DNA from: Gammaproteobacteria bacterium
GTDB taxonomy: Bacteria > Pseudomonadota > Gammaproteobacteria > Steroidobacterales > Steroidobacteraceae
Assembly: GCA_003165495.1 (NCBI GenBank)
Contig: PMMB01000122.1
Span: forward strand, 1-5,019
Reading direction: 5' to 3'
Length of the DNA stretch: 5,019 bases
Shown here: positions 1 to 5,019 of the stretch, piece by piece
Layout of the letters: the number at the start of each line of letters is the position of its first letter
Position numbering within the stretch: the first letter of the stretch is position 1
The notes under the pieces: model-generated
What the model was told of the DNA's origin: nothing
What the model saw: only the letters and a program-made list of their open reading frames with translations
Databases searched by the model: none
Made by a program: the position numbers and the translations under genes

Positions 1-1508
1 ACGTCATGAATCAACAGGATGGGGTTCGCATCCCCCAGTGCGATGCAGCCGTTGATCACTTCCTGTGCACGGCGTTGCATTTCAGGGTTGCCGCGCTGCA
101 CCGAGGCGAAATCCAGATCGGACGAACTCTGTCCGCTGCCGACGGATGAGGCCGCCCCGCCCCCCAAACCGATCAACATCGACGGCCCTCCGAGAACGAT
201 CAGCGGTGCGCCGACCACGACGTCTTTCTTTTCCACGTCGGGCCTGCGCACATTGCCAAGACCGCCGGCGATCATGATGGGTTTGTGGTAACCGCGAATC
301 ACCGCGCGGCCGGATTCCAGCCCCTGCTGTTCGAAAGTCCGAAAATACCCACAAGTGTTCGGGCGCCCGAATTCATTGTTGAAGGCAGCTGACCCTAAGG
401 GCGCGGCAATCATGATGTCGAGCGCCGAGGCAATTCGCTCCGGCTTGCCGAAGTCGCTTTCCCAGGGTTGCAGCATGCCGGGAATTTTCAGATTCGATAC
501 CGAGTAGCCGGTCAAACCGGCCTTCGGCTTCGCGCCGGTTCCCGTCGCACCTTCATCGCGAATCTCACCACCCGCGCCGGTGGCGGCTCCGGCAAAAGGA
601 GAAATCGCGGTCGGATGATTGTGCGTCTCGACCTTCATCAAAATATCGACGGGCTCGCGCTTCCCTAAGTATCGATGCGTCAAAGGATCCGGGAAAAATC
701 GCGTCGCGCTGCCGCCCTCGATGACGGCGGCGTTGTCGCGATAGGCGGAGAGCACTCCGGCGGAGTTGCGCGCGTACGTGGCGCGAATCATCGCAAACAA
801 CGATAGAGGCTTATGCAAGCCATCGACGATGAACTCGGCATTGAATATCTTGTGGCGGCAATGCTCCGAGTTCGCCTGCGCGAACATCATGAGCTCGACG
901 TCGGTGGGGTCCCGCTTCAATTTGCCGAAGACGGCCACCAAGTAGTCGATCTCATCGCTTGATAGCGCCAGCCCCCAATCACGATTGGCTTGGGCGATGG
1001 CCGCATGACCATCCGTGCCCAAGCTTACCGTACGCAGCGGCCGTGCCGCGGCACCGTGAAACAGACCTTCTGGATCGATCGAATCGATCCAGATCGACTC
1101 GGTCATGCGATCGTGCAAGTCAGTTGCCAGTTGCCGCAGCTCCGCGTGGCCTAACATTGCCGTGGATTCGATGAAATATACCGTGCCGCGCTCCACGCGC
1201 CGGACGGCGTCGAGGCCGCAGACGTGCGCGATATCGGTGGCCTTGCTCGACCAGGGTGATTGCGTACCGACGCGCGGCGTGACGAGTACCCGCTGGCCGC
1301 GATCCGCCGGCGACCCGGTTCGCGAACCGTAAGTCAGCAGCTTTCCAAGCACAGCGAGTTCGAAATCGGCCAGTGGCCGTGAATCATCGACGAAGTGCAG
1401 CCAGCGGGACGAAAGCGCCGTGACACGCGGATCCTGCGCCCGCAGCGCGCGCATGCTGTGATCGAGACGAAATTGCGACAGCGCCGGCGCGCCGAAAAGA
1501 CTAAACAT
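1..1508 (-). CDS. purL: Phosphoribosylformylglycinamidine synthase, large single-chain type (3' part cut by window edge)
   Basis: PurL converts FGAR, ATP and glutamine to FGAM in the fourth step of de novo purine synthesis, in the cytoplasm. I translated the minus strand from ATG 1508 to the left edge: 502 uninterrupted codons plus two bases, roughly the first 40% of a family of about 1,300 residues. The glutaminase domain is therefore outside the window. Visible in order: a PurS-like N-terminal domain with SPWSSKATDIAH (84-95); the linker motif FAQANSEHCRH (209-219); the active-site stretch KVETHNHP with H296 and H298; GEIRDEGATGTGAKPKAG (314 onward); AAFNNEFGRP (374-383); and the glycine-rich nucleotide-binding segment GLGGGAASS (447-455). 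It ends in GDANPILLIHD, as E. coli PurL does at the matching place. ATG 1508 is chosen because the N-terminus (MFSLFGAPALSQFRL) aligns with the E. coli one within two residues and no in-frame start lies between it and the upstream stop. No clear Shine-Dalgarno precedes it, so it may rely on coupling to the DUF1820 gene 23 bases upstream. The identification is very secure. Confidence 0.98.
   Translation of the reverse strand, partial: MFSLFGAPALSQFRLDHSMRALRAQDPRVTALSSRWLHFVDDSRPLADFELAVLGKLLTYGSRTGSPADRGQRVLVTPRVGTQSPWSSKATDIAHVCGLDAVRRVERGTVYFIESTAMLGHAELRQLATDLHDRMTESIWIDSIDPEGLFHGAAARPLRTVSLGTDGHAAIAQANRDWGLALSSDEIDYLVAVFGKLKRDPTDVELMMFAQANSEHCRHKIFNAEFIVDGLHKPLSLFAMIRATYARNSAGVLSAYRDNAAVIEGGSATRFFPDPLTHRYLGKREPVDILMKVETHNHPTAISPFAGAATGAGGEIRDEGATGTGAKPKAGLTGYSVSNLKIPGMLQPWESDFGKPERIASALDIMIAAPLGSAAFNNEFGRPNTCGYFRTFEQQGLESGRAVIRGYHKPIMIAGGLGNVRRPDVEKKDVVVGAPLIVLGGPSMLIGLGGGAASSVGSGQSSSDLDFASVQRGNPEMQRRAQEVINGCIALGDANPILLIHD
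1071..1091. repeat. Perfect 9-bp inverted repeat inside purL
   Basis: The arms TGGATCGAT (1071-1079) and ATCGATCCA (1083-1091) are exact reverse complements separated by three bases. They lie inside purL, where the minus strand encodes W-I-D-S-I-D-P, so the symmetry may simply come from the repeated Ile-Asp codons. The position in mid-gene argues against a terminator, and there is no T-tract. Function is unknown and probably none. Confidence 0.5.
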
Positions 1509-1531
1509 GAAACATTCTGGCGGGCATGCGG

Positions 1532-1873
1532 CTATTTGCGGGCGTTGGAATCTCCGCCGGGCGTGTAGATGGGGACGGGAAATTGCGCAACGTTCGACCC
1601 TTCCAGAGCCACGACTTTGCTGACGCCCTGCTTCTTGACCTCATCGATGCGCAGCACCGAATGCATGGGTAAATAGGTGCGCTTTACTTCGTTGAATTCG
1701 GCCTTTATCTTCTCTTCGGCGGGGTCGACGACCACGGTCGAGCGCTCGCCGAATACCAGTTCCTCGACTTCGATGAAACCGAATAGACTGCCGTGACTCA
1801 CTTTCCGGGCGTAGATCTCGTAGACCTTGCCTTGATTTACGAACAGAACTTTGAAAATGTGACTCGCGGCCAT
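1532..1873 (-). CDS. DUF1820 family protein (function unknown)
   Basis: A 113-residue protein recognised as DUF1820 (Pfam PF08850), a short, soluble family of unknown function found mostly in gammaproteobacteria. Family-type segments, recalled rather than searched: IFKVLFVNQGKVYEIYAR (6-23), GFIEVEELVFGER (32-44), VVVDPAEEKIKAEF (47-60) and the core KRTYLPMHSVLRIDEV (64-79). The C-terminal tail (about 92-113) is Pro/Gly-rich and likely disordered. There is no signal peptide or membrane segment. The ATG at 1873 is supported by GGAG on the minus strand (complement of 1882-1885), eight bases upstream. purL follows after 23 bases on the same strand with no visible terminator, so the two are probably cotranscribed. 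This suggests, but does not show, a link with purine or nucleotide metabolism. The family call is strong; the role is open. Confidence 0.93.
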   Translation of the reverse strand: MAASHIFKVLFVNQGKVYEIYARKVSHGSLFGFIEVEELVFGERSTVVVDPAEEKIKAEFNEVKRTYLPMHSVLRIDEVKKQGVSKVVALEGSNVAQFPVPIYTPGGDSNARK

Positions 1874-1900
1874 TTAGAAGGCTCCAACCATTGCTAGTAT
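1873..1900 (+). promoter_or_regulatory. Candidate extended -10 promoter for the tagH operon
   Basis: TGC directly before TAGTAT (TG at 1892-1893, hexamer 1895-1900) resembles an extended -10 element, although the hexamer matches only four of six positions. TTTAGA at 1873-1878 is a four-of-six -35 candidate at a 16-base spacing. RNA would start near 1907, giving a leader of about 52 bases before ATG 1959. The -35 candidate begins at the last base of the DUF1820 start codon on the other strand. This is a weak call from inspection only. Confidence 0.25.
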
Positions 1901-1908
1901 TTCACCAT

Positions 1909-1939
1909 ATTGTACGGGCACTTAGCGCAAACCTGCCGA
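1909..1939 (-). promoter_or_regulatory. Candidate sigma-70 promoter for the DUF1820-purL transcript
   Basis: The minus strand carries TACAAT (complement of 1909-1914), a five-of-six match to the -10 consensus. It would start RNA near 1902 and leave a leader of about 29 bases before ATG 1873. The best -35 candidate is TCGGCA (complement of 1934-1939), four of six, but at a long 19-base spacing. The -10 element is convincing; the -35 is weak, so an activator or another sigma factor is possible. Confidence 0.35.
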
Positions 1940-1947
1940 CCCGTCGG
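1936..1947. repeat. Small inverted repeat overlapping the tagH ribosome binding site
   Basis: CCGAC (1936-1940) and GTCGG (1943-1947) are perfect inverted arms with a two-base centre. In DNA this could be a compact operator. In RNA it could form a four-pair stem with a CCCG loop whose 3' arm includes the first two bases of the Shine-Dalgarno sequence. It is short enough to occur by chance in GC-rich DNA. Confidence 0.45.
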
Positions 1948-1950
1948 AGG
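1946..1950 (+). promoter_or_regulatory. Shine-Dalgarno site that fixes the tagH start
   Basis: GGAGG lies eight bases before ATG 1959, an ideal distance. The in-frame TTG at 1953 would leave only two bases, so the longer reading frame start is rejected and the protein begins MALRLRIV. Confidence 0.85.
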
Positions 1951-1958
1951 GATTGAGT

Positions 1959-3287
1959 ATGGCCTTGCGCTTACGCATTGTCAGCGAACATGCAAACCGC
2001 CTCGGCGAGCAATCTACCAAGGTGTTCGGCGTGCATGGCGGCACTATCGGGCGTGCGACTGACAATGAGTGGATTCTACCCGACCCGGAGCGTTACCTCT
2101 CGGGCAATCACGCCCGAGTCGATTTTCGGGCCGGAACGTACGTCCTCGTCGACACCAGTTCCAATGGCACCTACGTCAATGGCGCTCAGGTGCCCCTGGG
2201 CAAGTACCATGATTACCTATTGAAAGACGGCGATTACGTCCGCCTGGGCGAATATGAGCTGCTGGTCAGTATCGACAAGAGCAACGACTTTCCGCCCGAA
2301 GATGGCGCCATTGTCGCCTACGACGGACAGTCACCGTCCTCGGCGGTCAAGAAGTCGACCGCCGACGACCTCGGCGCGGACTTGGACTTAAGTCAGCTCT
2401 TCGAGCCCAGCGACCTCTTTGCGAGCGATTCCGGGATCCGCCCGCGAGACGCCTACGGGCAGGCCGTGCCGAGCCGCGCGGAGCCGCTATCGCCGCCACA
2501 GCTCGAACCGAATGCCGACGCCGCCGGCACGCCCTGGCACATGATGACCCGGCCGCTCCAAGTCGAAGGGTCCAAAGCCGAAGGCGGCGCATTACCCGGG
2601 GCGCGTCCACAAAATCCCGCGCTGTACGAGGGCGATTTCGATGCCGGGTTGACCGCCTTCTGCCGTGGCGCCGGCATAGACCCTCGCAGCGTCACGACCG
2701 AGGCCCGCGGCGCCGCGCTGCAGCTTGCCGGCCAGCTGCTGCGTGAAGCCGTCCTCGGCTTGATGGATCTGAACCAGAGCCGCAACGAATTCCGCAATCG
2801 CTTCCGAATTTCAGCGCCCGCCAACGACGGTCCGGAATCGCCGCTGAATTTTTCGCGAGGAGTCGATGAGGCATTGGTCCGTTTGTTGACCACCTTGTCG
2901 ACACGTGCCGGATCGGTCGAGGCGATACGCACCAACTTCCGTGAACTCAAGGCCCAGAACACCGCAGCGCTCGCCGCCACGCGCGCCGCCTTCGAGGAGT
3001 TTCTCGGGCGCGTCAACCCTACGGAACTCGAAGAACGTTTTGATCGAGCGAACAAGCGCGGCGTCTTCGGATCTCAGAACAAAGCGAAGTATTGGGAGCT
3101 CTATGGCGAGATGTTCGCGGGTCTCGCGCAACGTCCGGCGGACGGATTTCCGCATTTATTTACTGAGGCCTTTGCGAAAGCGTACGAAGCGAAATTGCGG
3201 GTCTTGGTCCCGCCGCGGCACAGCAGTTTCGGCGGCAATCGAGGCGATGAGATCGATTCGAACGATCAAGCCGTCGGCGATACGTAG
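1959..3287 (+). CDS. tagH: Type VI secretion system-associated FHA domain protein, TagH/ImpI family
   Basis: A 442-residue cytoplasmic protein. The N-terminal FHA domain (about 1-106) keeps the residues that bind phosphothreonine: G31-R32, S48 and H51 of the SxxH motif, N69-G70 and N74-G75. A Pro/Ala- and acid-rich linker (about 107-224) holds an amphipathic-looking segment, DLDLSQLFEPSDLF (141-154). The helical C-terminal part (about 226-430) resembles the T6SS FHA C-terminal domain. It runs from FDAGLTAFCRGAGID through PLNFSRGVDEALVRLL, a VEAIRTNFRELKAQ helix and KAKYWELYGEMFAGL (375-389) to FTEAFAKAYEAKL. The length fits the family. Family members act in post-translational control of type VI secretion, often with a Thr kinase/phosphatase pair (PpkA/PppA), neither of which lies in the window. 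It is first in an apparent operon: the response regulator starts eight bases after its stop. The family assignment comes from recalled patterns, not a search. Confidence 0.88.
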   Translation: MALRLRIVSEHANRLGEQSTKVFGVHGGTIGRATDNEWILPDPERYLSGNHARVDFRAGTYVLVDTSSNGTYVNGAQVPLGKYHDYLLKDGDYVRLGEYELLVSIDKSNDFPPEDGAIVAYDGQSPSSAVKKSTADDLGADLDLSQLFEPSDLFASDSGIRPRDAYGQAVPSRAEPLSPPQLEPNADAAGTPWHMMTRPLQVEGSKAEGGALPGARPQNPALYEGDFDAGLTAFCRGAGIDPRSVTTEARGAALQLAGQLLREAVLGLMDLNQSRNEFRNRFRISAPANDGPESPLNFSRGVDEALVRLLTTLSTRAGSVEAIRTNFRELKAQNTAALAATRAAFEEFLGRVNPTELEERFDRANKRGVFGSQNKAKYWELYGEMFAGLAQRPADGFPHLFTEAFAKAYEAKLRVLVPPRHSSFGGNRGDEIDSNDQAVGDT

Positions 3288-3295
3288 AGTGGCCC

Positions 3296-3967
3296 GTGCG
3301 GCTCCTAATCGTAGAAGACGATGATATCGTCGCCGACGCGATCACGCGCGGTCTAGCCGCGGCCGATTATTCGGTACTCTGGGTCACCAGCGCCGAAGCC
3401 GCTCAAGCCGCGCTCGTGAACGAGGAATTCGCGATGGCCGTGATCGACGTCGGGCTGCCCGGCGCGGACGGCCTGACCCTGGTGCGCCGCCTGCGCAGCG
3501 CGGGCAAAACAATGCCAACGCTGATTCTCACCGCCCGCTGCACGCTCACCGACAAGGTCAAAGCGCTGGATCTCGGCGCCGACGATTTCTTGAGCAAACC
3601 CTTTGAAGCCGCAGAGTTGGCCGCACGTTGTCGCGCATTGATGCGACGCTCGTACGGCGCCTCGAGCGGCATCATCAAACTCAATCGCATGAGTGTCGAC
3701 CTCTTGGGCAAGCGGCTGTGCATCGACGACGCCGAAGTCGAGCTGACGGCGCGTGAATGGTTGGTGCTCGAGTGTCTGGTGCGGCGCATCGGATTGATCG
3801 TCTCCAAGGAGCGCCTTCAGCAAGCGGTGGCGAATCCGGACCACGACATCACGGCGAACGCCGTGGAAGTGCACATCTCCCGGTTGCGCGCCAAACTCGG
3901 CAGCGCCGCCGTCGTGCGCAGCTTGCGCGGCCTGGGTTACCGGCTCGAAGAAGCAAAACCCGCGTGA
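3296..3967 (+). CDS. OmpR-family DNA-binding response regulator (TctD/QseB-like)
   Basis: A 223-residue cytoplasmic transcription regulator of normal length. The receiver domain (about 1-115) has the acidic pocket E7-D8, phosphoacceptor D51 in VIDVGLPGADG, switch T79, and K101-P102 in DDFLSKPF. The winged-helix DNA-binding domain (about 125-220) shows ELTAREWLVLECL, the recognition-helix region ANAVEVHISRLRAKLG and the closing VRSLRGLGYRLEE. One deviation is TARC (79-82) where relatives usually have TARD. The start is GTG 3296, the only one that gives the canonical MRLLIVEDD opening. It has only a poor GAG-like site six bases upstream, so reinitiation after tagH, which stops eight bases before, is likely. 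Its stop overlaps the kinase start by four bases, so the kinase is its evident partner. Target genes cannot be read from the sequence. Confidence 0.96.
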   Translation: MRLLIVEDDDIVADAITRGLAAADYSVLWVTSAEAAQAALVNEEFAMAVIDVGLPGADGLTLVRRLRSAGKTMPTLILTARCTLTDKVKALDLGADDFLSKPFEAAELAARCRALMRRSYGASSGIIKLNRMSVDLLGKRLCIDDAEVELTAREWLVLECLVRRIGLIVSKERLQQAVANPDHDITANAVEVHISRLRAKLGSAAVVRSLRGLGYRLEEAKPA

Positions 3968-5019
3968 CTTCGTCGATCAGCCGTCAACTGATATTTTGGC
4001 TCGCGGTGCCGTTGATGCTATTGGCGCTGTGCGGCGCCCTGGTGCATTACTTCAACAGCGTCGCGCCGGGAGTCATCAGCAGCGATCGGCGGCTGAGGGA
4101 AGCCGCCAATGCCGTGATGGCGCATGTGCTGATCAAGAACGGTCAGGCAACGGTCGATGCCGACAGCCAAATCAAGCCCCCTCTGCCGGCGCCCGACTCC
4201 ATCAAATACGCGCTGCGCGACGTCCAAGGCCGCTTGCTCGCCGGCGATCCACAACTACCCGTGGTTTCCATGAGCAGTGACAGCAGCCAGATCTTCGCCA
4301 TGGCGCAAGTCGATCACCGCAGCCTGCGTACGCTCGTCACGCGATTCGACACTCGAGCCGGGGTAATACTCATCTCGGTTGCGGACGCGCGCCCCGCCAT
4401 GGAGCCGGCCGCCCGCTTCGGCTTCATGAGTACCCTGCTTTGGGACTTCGTGCAGTTGGACGTGACGCTGGTCCTCGTATGGGTGGGCATTCAACTCGGG
4501 CTGCGTCCGGTCAAGAGGCTGCGCGATGAAATCGCCGAGCGTTCGCCGCTCGATTTGCGCCCCATCGTGGAAACTTCGGTGCCGCGCGAAATTGCGCCCG
4601 TGGTGGTCACGCTGAATCGATTGTTCACCATGCTGCGCGCCGCCGTGCAGTCGCAGCAACAATTCATCGCCAATACCGCGCATCAATTGCGCACGCCGAT
4701 CACCGGTATGCAGGCGCAATTGGACGTGCTCGTCGCCGAACCGGCGGCGCAGCCGATCAAGAGCCGATTGCTGACGCTGCAAGAAGGCGTCCGTCAGCTG
4801 GCGCACTCCGCCAATCAATTGCTCACCCTGGCGCGGGCCGATCCCGCTGCAAACATGGCGGCCAAGAACCAAGCGGTGGATTTGAACGCCATCGTGCGCG
4901 AGGTCGCGGCCAAGTTCTTTGATCGCGCCTTGCAAGCCAACATCGACTTAGGTATAGACGCGCGGCCGGCCACCCTTCATGCCGACCCGTCGCTGCTCGA
5001 TGATCTGTTGAGCAATCTG
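3964..5019 (+). CDS. TctE-like sensor histidine kinase (3' end cut by window edge)
   Basis: An inner-membrane sensor kinase: 352 codons are open to the right edge and about 100 more are expected. From GTG 3964: transmembrane segment 1 (about 8-30, QLIFWLAVPLMLLALCGALV); a periplasmic part (about 31-155) resembling the 2CSK_N sensor domain, with SSDRRLREAANAVM and a YALRDVQGRLLAGDP stretch; transmembrane segment 2 (about 157-180); a short HAMP-like linker starting GLRPVKRLRDEIAERSP; then the dimerisation/phosphoacceptor domain with FIANTAHQLRTP, H240 being the phosphorylated histidine. The HQLRTP form, with Gln after His, is typical of the TctE branch. The window ends in LLDDLLSNL, the start of the ATPase N-box; the catalytic G-boxes are outside. 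The GTGA overlap with the regulator's stop implies translational coupling. Its ligand is unknown; relatives include tricarboxylate sensors, but no transporter genes are visible here. Confidence 0.95.
   Translation, partial: MTSSISRQLIFWLAVPLMLLALCGALVHYFNSVAPGVISSDRRLREAANAVMAHVLIKNGQATVDADSQIKPPLPAPDSIKYALRDVQGRLLAGDPQLPVVSMSSDSSQIFAMAQVDHRSLRTLVTRFDTRAGVILISVADARPAMEPAARFGFMSTLLWDFVQLDVTLVLVWVGIQLGLRPVKRLRDEIAERSPLDLRPIVETSVPREIAPVVVTLNRLFTMLRAAVQSQQQFIANTAHQLRTPITGMQAQLDVLVAEPAAQPIKSRLLTLQEGVRQLAHSANQLLTLARADPAANMAAKNQAVDLNAIVREVAAKFFDRALQANIDLGIDARPATLHADPSLLDDLLSNL

Noticed and set aside
19..1332. Several short plus-strand frames (for example 19-291, 468-668, 959-1174, 1105-1332)
   Set aside because: All lie opposite purL, which reads through the whole region with conserved motifs; their products are compositionally biased.
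1524..1529. GCATGC palindrome between the DUF1820 gene and purL
   Set aside because: Six bases only, with no T-tract; not a terminator or credible operator.
1925..1940. GCGCAAAC resembling a half-site of the PurR box, near the DUF1820-purL promoter
   Set aside because: Seven of eight bases match the left half (ACGCAAAC), but the right half does not follow the palindrome, so a LacI-type PurR operator is not supported.
1953..1955. TTG as a longer start for the FHA gene
   Set aside because: It is only two bases from GGAGG, whereas ATG 1959 is at the ideal eight bases; the two extra residues add nothing to the domain.
2453..3055. Minus-strand frame of 200 codons
   Set aside because: Antisense to the TagH coding region, Ser/Arg-rich low-complexity product, no recognisable domain.
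3288..3295. Possible terminator or promoter between tagH and the response regulator
   Set aside because: The gap is eight bases with no hairpin; it fits an operon junction.
3353..3874. Minus-strand frame of 173 codons
   Set aside because: Antisense to the response regulator; no domain or ribosome binding support.
4255..4935. Long open frame (226 codons) on the minus strand
   Set aside because: Antisense to the histidine kinase, whose own translation shows clear family motifs; the His/Arg/Gln-rich product looks like a frame shadow of GC-rich DNA.

Overview
This window looks like GC-rich proteobacterial chromosome, most likely from a gammaproteobacterium. The clues are a large-type (E. coli-like, single-chain) PurL, a DUF1820 protein (a family seen mainly in gammaproteobacteria), and a TctD/TctE-like two-component pair. 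The sequence alone does not give the genus. No tRNA, rRNA, CRISPR array, insertion sequence or other mobile-element signature was found. No stretch over 300 bases lacks a gene; the largest intergenic gap is 85 bases.

Layout. The left part is read on the minus strand: a short DUF1820-family gene (1532-1873), then purL (1508 down to the left edge), which is cut by the window after 502 codons. Only 23 bases separate them and no terminator is visible between them, so they probably share a transcript. The right part is read on the plus strand. It holds a 442-residue forkhead-associated (FHA) protein of the type VI secretion TagH/ImpI family (1959-3287), an OmpR-family response regulator (3296-3967), and a TctE-like membrane sensor histidine kinase (3964 to the right edge, cut inside the start of the ATPase domain). 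Gaps of 8 and -4 bases indicate one tightly packed operon. The two gene sets diverge from an 85-base region (1874-1958). It carries weak promoter candidates for both directions and a small inverted repeat touching the tagH ribosome binding site.

Biology. PurL makes formylglycinamidine ribonucleotide in purine synthesis, and the DUF1820 gene is an uncharacterised companion. The most interesting point is on the right: a T6SS regulatory FHA protein, whose family binds phosphothreonine, is placed as first gene of an operon with a His-Asp two-component system. It directly abuts housekeeping genes, and no T6SS structural gene lies within the window. Either a T6SS locus begins just beyond the right edge, or this is a detached signalling module. 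The window cannot decide which. I did not find a clearly new system; the tagH/two-component pairing is the best lead.
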